Notes: generated by a model not told the origin, from the sequence alone. Shown: positions 11,801 to 22,947, numbered from the stretch's first letter. The stretch: DNA of 64,000 bases from Beroe forskalii (GCA_011033025.1 WFMF01000102.1:420156-484155); one strand, 5' to 3'. A program made the numbers and translations.

Positions 11801-13123
11801 CGAAAACCGGACAATCGTCTCCGACGTTGAACTTCTGCATCTGTTTGTTGTATTCTCCCATGTTGTCAGGCCTGAGATGGTTACTGATGTCAGATGTTCT
11901 CAAAGATTGCATGTTGTTGTCAGATGTTTTGTGATATTCATCAAAGTTGCCAAACTTTATCATTTAGAGAACTTATTGATGGTCCCGGCATGATATATTC
12001 TGATAAATCAATCGATGATCTATAATCGATATTCATGAAGCTTGAAATTATGATTCTTGTTTAAACTTTGATCATTGCAATCTGACGCATGTCCATGGAG
12101 GCATTTAAATGCAAATCTATATTAAGAATAATGAGTACAATTGGCCATGAAGTCTCTTTATGAAATGTTGACTTTGAGGATGCGAAAAGTATTTAATTTA
12201 AATACTTCGTTCAATTTTAAATACCAACAGGATCAGAATAATGCACATCCAATTATGTGACGCTCTTAATAATCACAGAGACACACGATTCTCAGTAGTT
12301 GTGAGGTCAGAAACTCCAAGGATAGGAATGAGTGGTAATACCTTTTATTCTAACAGAATGAATCACAGCAACAAACTGTAGTGTAGCATTCGAATTAATT
12401 CGTAAGAATTTCCTTAATTAATTAATTAAGTAATTTGGTGCAGCAATCAGGACAAAGCCTAGCTATTAAGAAATAAAGGACCACTTAAAAGGTGCCAGGA
12501 AGCTGTTAAAAATCTTTTATCCAGTACCTAATAAGCTGATGGAAATGTGTACCTGATGTTGCGAAGGAACTTGATGTACTCATCAGCATGGTACTTTGTC
12601 ATCTCCTCCATTGACGCTTTGTGGGGTCTCTGAAACAGCGGTAACATCAGTTCACTTGTTAGACAGTGGAGAGTTTCTTGTTAGACAGTGGAGAGTTTCT
12701 TGTTAGACAGTGGATAGTGGTGGCATTTACTTATGAATAAGATTTCATGAAAGTTTAGTGGGACAGATCCCTTAGTAATAGGGATTGTTAGCAGGATTTC
12801 TAATCGGGGTGCTGTCTCCCTCCTCTCTTGATGGGGAGGAAATTTCAATCAAAATTACAAGACTCGCAGACAAACAGTCGGACATTGGATTGAGAATGGA
12901 GACTGCAAAAGTTAAGGAGAAAAAAACTGTCGACAGACAAACCAACAAACCCACCAACACTCACATAGATCTCCATCTTTCTGTACAGCCCGTAGTTGAG
13001 GAGGAGGTTATGTGTCATGCGGATGCGATGTGGCTTCATGGGGTGGTTCTGTCCGTAGTAGTAGTTCCCAACATCTCCATCGTAGTAGTAACACACCCTC
13101 TTCTTGTTGCCTCCAGCAGTCAT
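8882..13123 (-). CDS. HDAC1: Class I histone deacetylase (HDAC1/2, Rpd3 type), ten exons, one frameshift
   Basis: Exons: 12965-13123, 12553-12629, 11756-11871, 11330-11469, 10912-11087, 10392-10559, 10008-10148, 9634-9742, 9331-9461 and 8882-9075 (a donor at 8894 could instead lead to a further 3' exon). Together they give about 469 residues after discounting one extra base; HDAC1 is about 480. The protein removes acetyl groups from histone lysines in nuclear corepressor complexes. Visible: [19 protein letters not shown] (catalytic His pair), [10 protein letters not shown] (zinc ligands), [26 protein letters not shown] (catalytic Tyr), and an acidic [11 protein letters not shown] tail. An extra C within 11414-11416 shifts the frame just before the catalytic His pair. 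The segment normally GKGKYYAV reads SVGKHHSV. HDAC1 and HDAC2 cannot be separated. Confidence 0.93.
10168..10350. repeat. Exon-derived duplicate of the HDAC GGGGY exon, with acceptor
   Basis: Positions 10202-10275 copy part of HDAC exon 10008-10148 together with its 3' splice site and the adjoining palindromic intron piece (GGTTACCATGGTAACC). A shorter third piece lies at about 10340-10365. The copy has a 7-base insertion relative to the exon and would shift frame if spliced in. Confidence 0.8.
10685..10911. repeat. 32-33-bp minisatellite copied from an HDAC exon end plus donor
   Basis: About seven intronic units of CCTGAGTGATGTTTTCCCAC-GCTGGCCCCCTAA (plus strand) are near-identical to the last bases and splice donor of HDAC exon 10912-11087. 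Each unit keeps CAG/GTTAG on the minus strand, so each is a potential donor. Reading past the first runs into an in-frame TAG. Confidence 0.85.
12658..12720. repeat. 22-bp tandem repeat, three copies, HDAC intron
   Basis: TTGTTAGACAGTGGAGAGTT is repeated, the last copy with a change to GATAGT. Confidence 0.8.
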
Positions 13124-13701
13124 CCTACTGTTGTCCTAGCAGGGCGAGGTGAAGTGGGGGGGGGGGGAGGTTGGGTAGGTGGAGAGTCGACTGGGGGGAG
13201 GTGGAGAGTCGAGGGGATAGAGGGTGGGGCTGAGGGTGATAAACGGAGAGAAATTGAGGGAGGGCTGGAGGACTCTGAATAATCCTACCGAGATTCCCAT
13301 TCAAATCATCAATTATAATATTAGATACGAGGACTTATTATACAGGTAGTGTAGGGAGAGTAGATACTAGATAGAATGTGAATTTGAGTGAGGGGGACAA
13401 AGTTTTACGATATCATATGAATAATGATATCGCAGAATAGAGACTCCATATTCAAGATCAACGATAACTGTAATATCAGATACAATTCTGTAGTTATTAT
13501 ACAGTATTAACAAGAATTTTGAAAAAATAACATACATCAATGATCAAAAAGCATCTATAATTTATCCTATCAAAATAAGCAGTAAGCAAATTACCCAATT
13601 GCATTGAAAAATCTATCATAAAATACATCAGGCAAACGCCGAATTCAAAACATCTTTGATAACAAGAACATAATATTATCTACGCGAATACAAAATGCAA
13701 A
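13124..13701. other. PTP-HDAC intergenic spacer with G-rich tract
   Basis: Contains G-rich GGGGGAGG and GTGGAGAGTCGA repeats just upstream of the HDAC start (13140-13260), then AT-rich sequence that should hold the PTP 3' UTR. No gene seen. Confidence 0.5.
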
Positions 13702-14797
13702 TCATGTCATTTTCATATCCTTCAACCCTTCCAATATCGTTTGAAAACAGAACCTCAGCTGCTCAGGGGTCTGAACTAACCACATCCTTTCTTTTCTTAG
13801 ATTCGTTAACACTGTCTGCACATCAACGTGCAATGTCTTCTGCTGAGCTACTAACTTCAGGACCACATCGGCCAGGACAAATGTCCCTGTCCTCCCCACT
13901 CCTGCTGAACAGTGAACGACTGGCGGAGTGTCCAAGTGATCGAAATGAGACCGTGCTGTTGTTAGAAAGGAGTAGAATTGAGCAGCAGAAGATGGGATTT
14001 CATAGTCTTTCCAGCCTCTGAACTGCAAGTGAGTCACCTCACGAGGCACTGCATTGCTCACAGACAGTCCAAGTTTGCTGAGAATGAAAGAGCCATGATC
14101 CTCGCGGGATATTAACGTTACATTTGCAACCCCAGAAGGTGATGCATACTGTGTGTAGTTATGGGAGCCAGTAGGGTAGTAAGGATAGTACTCTGGCGAG
14201 TGGTAACTGTTATTTTCGCCGGGATCATTCAGCATTATGATGACTGAGCATCCAGAATGCCAGATCATCTGCCAAAAATCGTCTTTGGTTGAATCCGGAC
14301 CAGTTAGTGGTTCCTGAAAGTTTTATATGACATTTTATACAGTCATGCAGAGATTTCCCTCGGTGCTTTACTGAATCTCTCAACATAGATTTTTGGCAGT
14401 AAAAAACTTGAAGTGTGAATAATTCCTTATTCTACGTAGTTTATATAAGGATTAAAAGTCCTTGTACTATGGAAACAAAGGAATTAAATACCTGTGTACA
14501 AATGTACTTTGTTCCAGCTACTGGCGTAGACACATGAGAAGCGTTGATATAACCCACATTGGGTACTTCTATTCTGCTTTTGTTCCATGGCCACACATTA
14601 CAGTAACGGTTTTTGTGCATGTTTTTCGGGTGTTGGCCTACTGAAGCTGATATATCAAAATCATTCTCAATCTCAAAATAGTAGTGCAACCATTTGCGTT
14701 TGGATTCCAAATAGTTGAATAGTTCAGGAAGAGACTTGCTGATGAGAGGCAGTCCTTTCTTCATGAGCGTGATTCTGATGTTTTCTAGCCTTTCTAC
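13702..14797 (-). CDS. Classical non-receptor-type protein tyrosine phosphatase
   Basis: Exons 14492-14797 and 13702-14313 join in phase. From the ATG at 14764 the product is 294 residues, one complete PTP domain. It removes phosphate from phosphotyrosine. Seen: KNRY (51-54), GYINASHV, DDFWQMIW, the signature HCSAGVGRTG (225-234, nucleophile Cys226, Arg232) and the Q-loop VQTPEQ (Gln276). The mobile-loop motif, normally WPD, reads WKD (192-194): the general-acid Asp is kept and the Pro is replaced. The right-arm copy has the same WKD. No transmembrane segment is seen. An acceptor lies 33 bases before the ATG with no visible upstream exon, so the 5' end may be an unfound exon or a trans-spliced leader. 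The subfamily is not assigned. Confidence 0.88.
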
Positions 14798-15149
14798 CTG
14801 AACAAAAACTTCCTATAAGGAATCAAAAATTTACTGTCAATAGATCGATGGAAATTTCACATACTGTACAGTAGTAGTGAAAATATATAAACAAGATTCA
14901 ATAACTGTAAAGTTACACAGATGATTTGGTAATAGTCAGTAATTAAACATCCACACCTATTGCATGATCATTGATCAATGATCATAGATATACCAAGTGC
15001 CAAAGTAAAGTACAGAGCATTTAAAACTTAAATATGATTGATAGAAATAGAATGTGAATTAAATAAAAAATTTAGCAACAACTCTCAATTTAATAGTAGG
15101 AAATGTGTGATAAAGTTAAAAATTAAAATTCCATTCACCAAAATAAATA
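14798..15149. other. ORC4-PTP spacer
   Basis: AT-rich 352 bp containing the ORC4 3' UTR and the PTP acceptor tract TTTTTGTTCAG. It holds a small TGATCATTGATCAATGATCA palindromic stretch near 14965. The right arm has a 4.9-kb insertion at the equivalent of about 14816. Confidence 0.6.
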
Positions 15150-16571
15150 TCAAAATGTTAAAACTGATTGAGCCCATTTTTGGATATTGCTTGGCAATGT
15201 ACAAGTTTTGATTATGTTAATGAGATCCATGATATCGATATTCAAATACATCAACTTATAGTCCTTCTGAACTTTTGACTGGCGACTTGATAAGGTTCTG
15301 ACAAGCTGAGCAGTTGTCATTTTTTCAATTGCTTTGACAGCAAGGCTGTGATTTGGAATCTCATCAATCTTCTTCCCTTCAAATGTCACAAACTGAAACA
15401 GTGATTGAAATTGAATTAATGTAGCCTAGAATTTGTAATGATAAAAGTGTACTATCAATTAGTCACTTACCAGCAAAGGTATAATTTCAATTTCAATTTG
15501 ATTTTGGCAATGCCTGGCTGTGGCCATGATAAGATTTGTTTCAATTCAATTATATGTTTACATTTTATTTACCTCTTGATATTCATGAAGCACCATTTCT
15601 AAGTTGAAGGGTTGGTTTGCATGCTTTGCTGAAAGTCTAGCCATAGATATGAGCAAACAACATTCAAGCTTACTGAAGCTTCTGATTAATACAGCTTTGG
15701 CATCTTTGAATGCCTCCAAAAGTTTCTCTTCAAACAATTTCACGTTAATTTTGGGGGCATTAGAAGGCAAGTTTATGACAACCCATGTGAGGTTATTCTG
15801 TAACACTCTGATACTTCTGGTATAATTGTACAGACACTCCAAATGAGTTTGAAGTTTATTTGTTTTATCGTTTAATGTACTTATTACATGGCTTCTCCAC
15901 TTTTTGCATGTTACAGTTTCAGGGCAAAGGATATCAATGATGATTTCATTGTATTCAGTAAAATTTGAAGGGCCATACATGAAAAACTGACGATGAGAAA
16001 AACGTGATTTTACTCTTTTCTCCATCAACTCCATAATATCTTGCCGACATGTCAATCCTACAACTGCAATTGGAGTTGATTTTGATTGAGAAATATCAAA
16101 TAAATTGTAAAGGAGATGTTGATTGTGATGCTGAGTAAACAAGTCGAATTCATCAAGCAGAAATACTATTGATTGCCTTTTACTATCACCAGAATTTAAT
16201 GTCTCCAGAAGAAATGTCATAGTAGAAGAAAATGAGTTTATGTTTAAGTCTGGCAGCTCTTTATCTGGGCAGAGGTGTTTGGCTATTTCTTTGAGAGCCT
16301 GTTGATCATCAACACAAACATAGCCACTGAGGTATATCAGAATGTATTTATGCTTACAGTTGGTGTTTATTTTACTCATGGTGAAATTCACTAAAGATGA
16401 TTTACCAATTCCACGAGGTCCCACTAGAAGAACTGAGTTTCCCTCACCATTGTCAATGGTATTGAGTAGTAAGTCATATAGCTGTTGAAAAATTTTATCA
16501 CAACCTCTAGGCAACAATGAAGTTGATTTCATCTCACTGAGAATGGCTGATTTGATGTCTGATTTGCCCAT
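15150..16571 (-). CDS. ORC4: Origin recognition complex subunit 4
   Basis: Exons 15573-16571 and 15150-15392 join as HEYQE/FVTFEG, giving 413 residues (human about 436). ORC4 is an AAA+ subunit of the six-part complex that marks replication origins and loads MCM in the nucleus. Seen: Walker A GPRGIGKSS (51-59), Walker B LLDEFD (138-143), and the family block NLFDISQSKSTPIAVVGLTCR with EKRVKSRFSHRQ (184-195). The C-terminal exon ends in the winged-helix part with QKDYKLMYLNIDIMDLI. The ATG lies five bases after an AG acceptor and about 290 bp after the UPRT stop, on the same strand. The copy is intact; the right-arm copy is frameshifted near the end of exon 1. Confidence 0.94.
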
Positions 16572-16825
16572 ATTACCTCAAAAATTGATAATAGGAATAA
16601 AATCAATGTTAGGTTCAAATCAAAGATAAGAGATAATCTTTTATAGAAACAAAACATGAAACTAGGGGTAATGTGATGCTTGGAATTGCAGAAAATTGTG
16701 ATTGAATACTAACTAGAAACTTATGGGCCCTCATTGTCAGTCTATGACTTTTCATGATGCTGGAGAAGTCATTTTGGTATGTTCTCAACCTATTCAAAAC
16801 ATATCAGGAAAACTAAAAAGACTGA

Positions 16826-16847
16826 TTTATTGAAAAATTTATTTATT
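16826..16847 (-). terminator. Paired AATAAA polyadenylation signals for the UPRT fusion gene
   Basis: On the minus strand two AATAAA hexamers lie 15-36 bases after the stop codon at 16862. They are conserved in the right arm at about 56231 and 56247. Confidence 0.65.
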
Positions 16848-16861
16848 GAAATATATGTCAT

Positions 16862-18391
16862 TCATTGAACTGTTCCATAGTAACGGTCACCAAAATCACC
16901 TACACCAGGAACAATGTACTTGTCTTCATTCAAATAATCATCAATGAATAGGGTGACAATTTTAATGTCAGGATACTTTTCTTGCACTACTTCAAGTCCC
17001 TCCTCAACAGAGAAGAGATTTACAAACATTATATTTTCTTGTTTGACTCCATTTTCAATCAAGACATCAATGGCACAGAGAAAGCTACCTCCAGTAGCTA
17101 ACATAGGGTCAACAACTAAAACATAACAGTCAGAAATATTAGGTGGAAGCTTTTTATAGTAGAGCACTGGGTCTTTGTTCAAACTTTCTTCATCTCTCTG
17201 AATAAGAATCTTACCAACTTTAATTCCTGGTTCAAGTTTCCTTACAGCTTCTAATAGAATATCACCAGCACGGATAATTGATACAACACACAAGTTCTTA
17301 CTTTTATCCATTTCCAAGCCTCTAAACTTACCAGTGGGAGTTTCAATATACTTTTCATTGACATAAGGAATTCTAGCCAAAGCTTCTTCAGCTAATAATG
17401 TCATGAGTCTATCAGAATAAACCATGAACTCATGGGAATTTGTTGTTTTGTCTCTCAACTTAGATGATAAGAGCCTAACACATTGCAAGGAATTTATAAC
17501 TGTTATGTTCTCCATGTTCAACTTCCATTTGCTTGATTCCCCATCAATGCCAAAGAGCTGCATTGCATTCAAACCCAAAATCTTATTGATAGACAATTGA
17601 CTGAGTGAAGTGAATGAGGTTGGAGGATGATCAAAATACTCATTTGGTTCATAAATAATATTATTGTCCCCAAATTTCTTTATCAGATAGTTAATGAGTT
17701 GCTCATCTGAAAATGAACAAACATAGTATATGTTATTTTCAAAATAAAATTCTGTTGGATGTTTTTGTAATGAATTTGCAGGATTAATGTTCTTTTGTTG
17801 CTCAACAACCATAGGTATAATCTCTGCTGGAATGATGACTTTTAAATCAGGATAAAAGTCAAAAATGCCATCATTCAGAATATTACACAATGCTTGACCA
17901 ATGATATAAAGGCTATACAAGGGACAGTTGTTTGGCAGTTTGGAGAATAAGAGTGGAAAACCAGATGCAGCACATTTCTCAAATAAGTGATAATATCTTT
18001 TGTAGTCTTGACACTTATTTGCAATTTCTGTGCAATTTACTTTAAACCCTTTGATGAATGGTGATTTAGAGAGCTTTTCAAATTGTTCCAGGGACATATC
18101 TATGTTATTTGGTGGTAAAGATGCAATGCCATACATGTTATTCTTAACATTGCTGCAAACATCAACTAATGTGCTATTAATAGATTCTGCTTTATTACTG
18201 ATATCATCATTGCTGCTATAGTGAATAAGAGAATATTTCTCATCTTTCAAAGCTTCCAAATCTTGTTCTGTTGGTAGGAACTTTTCAGGACAATCCAAAA
18301 ATGATTGAAGGTTAAAAGAAGGAAGAAGTTGGACAACTTTACTGCTTTGAGATAATGTTTTGGAGCAAATGATAGATTTCAGCACTGCCAT
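16862..18391 (-). CDS. Degenerate ACMSD-type amidohydrolase domain fused to uracil phosphoribosyltransferase, intronless
   Basis: A single 509-codon ORF. Residues about 297-509 are a UPRT domain that would make UMP from uracil and PRPP: SIIRAGDILLEAVR, the PRPP loop VVDPMLATGGS (426-436) and the uracil loop [13 protein letters not shown] (495-507). Residues about 75-285 follow the order of ACMSD-like amidohydrolases: YGIASLPP, FIKGFKVN, FEKCAASGFPLLFSK, GIFDFYPDLKVIIP, FYFENNIYYVCSFSDEQLI, ILGLNAMQLFGI. Where that family has metal-binding His and Asp residues (F-H-P, H-G-G-G, S-D-Y-P) this protein has LFSK, PAEII and EPNEY, so the domain is probably non-catalytic. The fold call rests on spacing and conserved words and is inference; UPRT is firm. 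It is intronless, unlike most neighbours, so retroposition or transfer is possible. Confidence 0.85.
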   Translation of the reverse strand: MAVLKSIICSKTLSQSSKVVQLLPSFNLQSFLDCPEKFLPTEQDLEALKDEKYSLIHYSSNDDISNKAESINSTLVDVCSNVKNNMYGIASLPPNNIDMSLEQFEKLSKSPFIKGFKVNCTEIANKCQDYKRYYHLFEKCAASGFPLLFSKLPNNCPLYSLYIIGQALCNILNDGIFDFYPDLKVIIPAEIIPMVVEQQKNINPANSLQKHPTEFYFENNIYYVCSFSDEQLINYLIKKFGDNNIIYEPNEYFDHPPTSFTSLSQLSINKILGLNAMQLFGIDGESSKWKLNMENITVINSLQCVRLLSSKLRDKTTNSHEFMVYSDRLMTLLAEEALARIPYVNEKYIETPTGKFRGLEMDKSKNLCVVSIIRAGDILLEAVRKLEPGIKVGKILIQRDEESLNKDPVLYYKKLPPNISDCYVLVVDPMLATGGSFLCAIDVLIENGVKQENIMFVNLFSVEEGLEVVQEKYPDIKIVTLFIDDYLNEDKYIVPGVGDFGDRYYGTVQ

Positions 18392-18527
18392 GAGTCAAAC
18401 TATGGATAGTTGTAGTTGAATGAATAATTCTATTAAATTGTTTCAAGTCAGTTAAACAGGTGTCACAAGTTCAAGAAATGAGAATCTTTCAGAAATTTCT
18501 GAGTTGTGTGGCAACATTAAGGTATGC

Positions 18528-18811
18528 GGATATACTGTTAGGCACATGCATAGAAACTATGGCACATGCATAGAAACATGGTTGATTGAATGGAATTGGT
18601 CAATCAATCAACTTCATTTGATCGACTGATGTGTTCTAAATAGAAAATCTTTGAGATAGTAGGGAAACAACCAAATATTTCTCATTTAAACACGATTCAA
18701 GTCATTAGGGACCAGTAAAACACATCATTTGTTCAAATGGAGTTGATCGATCAACCAATTCCATTAGATCGACCAATGAACATTACATGTGCCTAAAATC
18801 AGTATCATTTA
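18528..18811. mobile_element. MITE-like inverted repeat upstream of the UPRT fusion (left arm)
   Basis: The ends read TTAGGCACATG and CATGTGCCTAA. Arms of about 90-100 bp contain ATGGAATTGGT, GATCAATCAACTTCATTTGA-like and ATGATGTGTT words in mirror order. The same element lies at the mirror position in the right arm (54298-54540), so it predates the split between arms. Confidence 0.75.
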
Positions 18812-20339
18812 CGTGCAAATGGCAGTCACGTCGAAATTTCAGAAGGCATTCTCAAAACTCGCAACAACTAGTTTATTATCATATACAATTAATTAATTAA
18901 TAATTCTACTTAGTTATACCCACGGTATAACCTGCTCCTTATTGTGAGCCCGATGAACAATATTCAACACAATCAATCATCATGCTATAAGTCACCATGT
19001 TATACTCAAACTCGGTAATAATTTAATCATAATAAATGTTAAAAAGTTTGAAAATTTTAAAAAAGTCTGAAAATTGAAAATAAAAGGAGCCATTACACTC
19101 AATTGATCAAAATATACAGAACAGAACAAATATACAAGAACAGAACAAATTTGAACAGAAGGAAGATTAACTGTAGAAATTTATTACACCTCAATTAGTG
19201 GAGACGCTTAGGGACATAAAAATCAAAATGTAAAAATTTCTCTAAAATTGACAAATTTGGTACCAAAAGAAAGCTCTTGTTGAGTAGATTACGAGATCGA
19301 CTAGACACAATCGCGATTCCACGTGTAAAGTGTCCGTGCGCGGCTCAGAAGCGCGAGCGTGCGCGACGGCTGAAATTGGGTCATTACGTACATTTAATCT
19401 CATTTTTATGCTCAAAATTTTATATCATCGTTTTTCCGCAATTTTTTCACATAAGATACACTTCAAAACTGGATTTATGATGGGTACTATAAGATGTCAG
19501 ATTTTTGAGTGCGCCGCGCACAAAAGTTGCGATTTTACTCGACGCGTAAGTGTTACAATATTTGGGCGCTAGGTAAAAATATATTTGTAGGAAATCTGCA
19601 TAAAACTGACTGTTATGCCATGTCAATGCCGATAACAGTGGTTATGCTTTATTTGGGTCTCATTTCATTATCAAATAATATCAATGGCTGCATTATGAAG
19701 TCATTGCTATACTATTTTAAGGGAATAACTCCAATATGGTCTTGATGATCTAGTTTCAGTTAAATGTTATGAACAATAAAATTACTAAGTTGCCATACTC
19801 TTGCTATACTCTTAGTTGTAAGTAAAATGTGCGATGTATTTATGAATACCTACAAATTGAAGAGCTGTGCTGTCTGTTTGAGCTTGAAGCCCTTGATTAT
19901 GTTAGATTGTAAGAAAATTATTTCATTATGTAGGATTAATTTGATATACATTAAATACTTTAAGTAATGCTGAATGATATCCTCCCTCAGTCCCTCATGT
20001 TCTCAGTAACTTTTTGAATTGAATGGAATGTCATTTTGCCAGTATCCTTGTTTACCAGTCACTCTAATAGCATGAGCTCTGTGTCTACTACAGATGGATG
20101 CAGTCTATAGAATGCAGGAGTCTTCATTGTTCTACACCCTAATTCTGATGCCATGAGGTAATGAATTAATGCTATTTTTCCTCAGCATTTCCATTTCTCA
20201 TTTTATTACATTTAAGCATGTGAAGGGAAGGGTTATAACAAATTCATACATTTTAACATTTCAAGCATTGAAGAGTTGAAGCAGTGCTTATAATGTTGAG
20301 AAGTTGAGACAGTTGCACTGCTCAAAATCGGTCAGTAGG
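18812..20339. other. Intergenic, no gene recognised
   Basis: AT-rich sequence with an imperfect direct repeat ACAGAACAAATATACAAGAAC near 19115 and short ORFs (19277-19745) without family resemblance or splice support. Much of it is missing from the shorter right arm. Confidence 0.5.
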
Positions 20340-20720
20340 AAATATGGCACTATGGCAGGCGGAAAAGCCCGCATAGTTGTTCACCAGGTGCGGCCTGTTC
20401 TGAGGAGGAACGACGGCGCGCCGCGCGCGCGGAACAGGGCGCTGGTTAGGGCAACATAGTTGCTAAACACGTATATCCCTGTCTGCGTTGCGCGGCGCGC
20501 TTCCTCAGAACCGTAGGGCAGGGTAGCGCCGCGCGCGTACACACACCTATGCTTGCTAAACACGTATATCCCTGTCTGCGTTGCGCGGCGCGCGCCGCGT
20601 ACGCACACCTATGCGGGCTCAGGAACCCGCATAGGTGTGTGCACGCGCCGCGCGCTTCCCTGTGCTGGGAAGCGCGCGCGCGCCGCGCGCAACCCACACA
20701 GGAATATACGTGTCAGCGGG
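20340..20720. repeat. GC-rich palindromic repeat cluster (left arm)
   Basis: Three copies of a block with AACACGTATATCCCTGTCTG and GCGCGGCGCGC, plus the perfect hairpin GCACACCTATGCGGG / CCCGCATAGGTGTGTGC (20603-20642) around CTCAGGAA. GC content jumps well above the flanks. The right arm has a rearranged relative at 53560-53870. Confidence 0.75.
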
Positions 20721-21126
20721 TAGTGGGTACGGTCATACATCGTACGACAACAGACGTCCTGCAAGCAACAACATGAACAAGTAAAGCAGCAAATTTCAGA
20801 AATTATTGAAATAAATGTCAAAAATATAGCATCTTAATTACATTTACATCGTAAACATAAAACAATAATAATGCAATATGCATGATCTGATGCAGTAACA
20901 CATGAACTCAAAATGGAATGATTCCCCTCGATTTCTTCAACCTTGCCTTGGCTATCCTGTTCTCGATTGGATAGCCGTAACTATAAGCCAATTCTTAGGA
21001 ATGTGTGTAGAAGAGAAACAGGACTGGATAGGATCCATTCCTTTTTCTCTTCAACATACTGATACACCATACACTGTTGAAGAGAAAAAGCAATGTTGGC
21101 CCGAAAGCGATAACGTCTCCGATAAG
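20721..21126. other. Intergenic, imperfect palindrome, no gene
   Basis: GAGAAACAGGACTGGATAGG and ATCCATTCCTTTTTCTC form an imperfect dyad at about 21010-21055. It is shared with the right arm at 53170-53230. No coding exon found. Confidence 0.5.
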
Positions 21127-21208
21127 AATTAGAGTAGTAATTGGTTGATTGACAAATCGAGCGCCGAAGGCGCAAGATTTTGTCAATCAACCAATTACGC
21201 TCTAATTT
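21127..21208. repeat. Large hairpin, 20-bp perfect inner stem, GAGCGCCGAAGGCGC core
   Basis: GTAATTGGTTGATTGACAAA and its exact reverse complement flank TCGAGCGCCGAAGGCGCAAG. An outer AATTAGAG/CTCTAATT stem adds eight pairs. It lies at the edge of sequence absent from the right arm. Confidence 0.8.
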
Positions 21209-22456
21209 TTCACTGAAATGAAAATACGCATCGAATGGCGTCAAAAATTTGACACAGGCATGCATGCAATTTCGGGCACTTCCACCCACGTGACTCTCGG
21301 AGCCAATAGCAGCACGCTATCAGCCCCGCATGACTGTGTCCTATGGCTCTTACGCGGTACAACGTGACTGAAATGCCTAAGAGCTAATGGTTATTATGAT
21401 ACTCCCCGTGACACTCATACTGATCCCTACGCCACGTGACGAGGTCACGTAAAGATGCCGTTAAATAACGGATCGATGTTTCATAATAGCACGCTCTATC
21501 GTTGTTATTACTAAATAATTTAACGGTCTACCAGAAAGAGCATTGAATTACAGTAGAGGGAAGTTGAATCATTTCCTCTCGTCCGTAGTACAAATTTGTA
21601 GCTCATTGATACCTATCCTGAATTCCAAAACTTTTAACTCCAAGCTTGCTTCCTCCTTCATGATCAAATTTTAGTCTATAATCATTAATCAAATCAGAAG
21701 AATTCGCTGCTTTTTCTGGAATAGTTTCTATTTTAATTCCACCCCATGAAAGCATGAAGATTTTTACATGTTTCGATAAGCAATGCCGTTGTGATAGCAT
21801 AAATCAAAATGTGTTCCACTTCCAGTCGAGGAATTCAATGCGCCTGTTTTCACACAAAGATTTTGATGAAATTATGTAAGCGGTACGATGTCGACCACAT
21901 ATCCGAAGCTATGATGGATTTTACAATTTGTAACTCTCTAGGTTTTAAAATTACCGGGGTGTATCATTATCATTATCACAAATGTTTTCTCATCAATCGC
22001 CGTTTGGAATGACGCCAGTATGCTATCTTTAATCTTTATTGATCTAAAAGTGAAAAGTTGATTACACCTAAACGCCACCGACGAGAATTAGGCAAGTAGG
22101 ATGACGTCATTATCAAAGCTCAATGTAGCGAGTTGAAGACGCTGTTTCTCTAGCGCAGCGTTTAACCGCAAGTTGAGCTGAGCATTCAGGATACAGTTGT
22201 AGTATGTTGAGAGCAGTTCGCGTCGTTATCTTATTTGTTGGCAGTTAGAGTGTCGTCGGTATGCTATCATAGACAGTGAGTTTGTGACGTTTAACCGCAT
22301 GTTATCTTTTATCAATCTATGGGTTATGTGCTGTGAGGGGCCTGCTTATAAGCACGTGACACCTGTCACGTGCGAATCAGCTCACACAAGGTATGTCATG
22401 TGAGCATCACATGGCTACCACGTGGTTGTGACGAGGTTGCGCGGGCAGATGGGTGA
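21130..22456. other. Left-arm-specific 1.3-kb insert
   Basis: Aligning to 53080-53130, the right arm passes directly from the TTTATTTCTAATT stretch (left 22457 side) to TCTTATCGGAGACGTTATCG (left 21125 side). The left arm has about 1.3 kb between them, beginning with the hairpin at 21127. The inside has no gene. It includes a GCACGTGACACCTGTCACGTGC palindrome near 22350. Confidence 0.65.
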
Positions 22457-22947
22457 AAAATTAGAAATAAAAATGTTGGACAAAGCAGAGGAGGTAATGC
22501 TGAAGACCAGGAACATCGATAATATGGAGGAAATGCCGATTAAAAAGGATGATAGATGTGCAAAATAAGATGATAAACTTATGAAGTATTGCATCAAATT
22601 AAAGTATGAAAAATGGCCAAAAGATTCATTTTTATGTCAAAATATAACATTGCATGCATCACCCATATTAGAAAATAGTTTCCAATTCCAGGCAAAACAG
22701 AGTTGAAAATGATAGCCTCGAGAAATGTCGTTTATAGGTACACAAAAATTGTAAAATACAGGCCATACAGTATACACATTGTAATTGTCAGTTCACATCT
22801 ATATTAAATCTAAAAACCCTTTATATTAAAAAAATCCTTTAGCTTCGTCCTTGAAATCCACCCTAGCTGCACTGCATTATGATCAGACCCCAATGAAGAA
22901 AATCCTTAAAAACGGACGGGTTATGTTGCCCTGATTACAGCTTCTTT
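22457..22947. other. Intergenic, 3' flank of the HAUS7-like gene
   Basis: AT-rich and conserved in the right arm (52640-53080); probably HAUS7 3' UTR and spacer. No gene. Confidence 0.5.

Noticed and set aside
13140..13282. Gly/Glu-rich ORF tail at 12785-13282
   Set aside because: Antisense to the HDAC first exon plus a G-rich spacer; not a gene.
15480..15530. Middle ORC4 exon between the two ORC4 exons
   Set aside because: It gives a stop or wrong phase, while HEYQE joins FVTFEG directly as in known ORC4.
20381..20776. Several Arg/Ala-rich ORFs
   Set aside because: They arise from GC-rich palindromic repeats readable on both strands.
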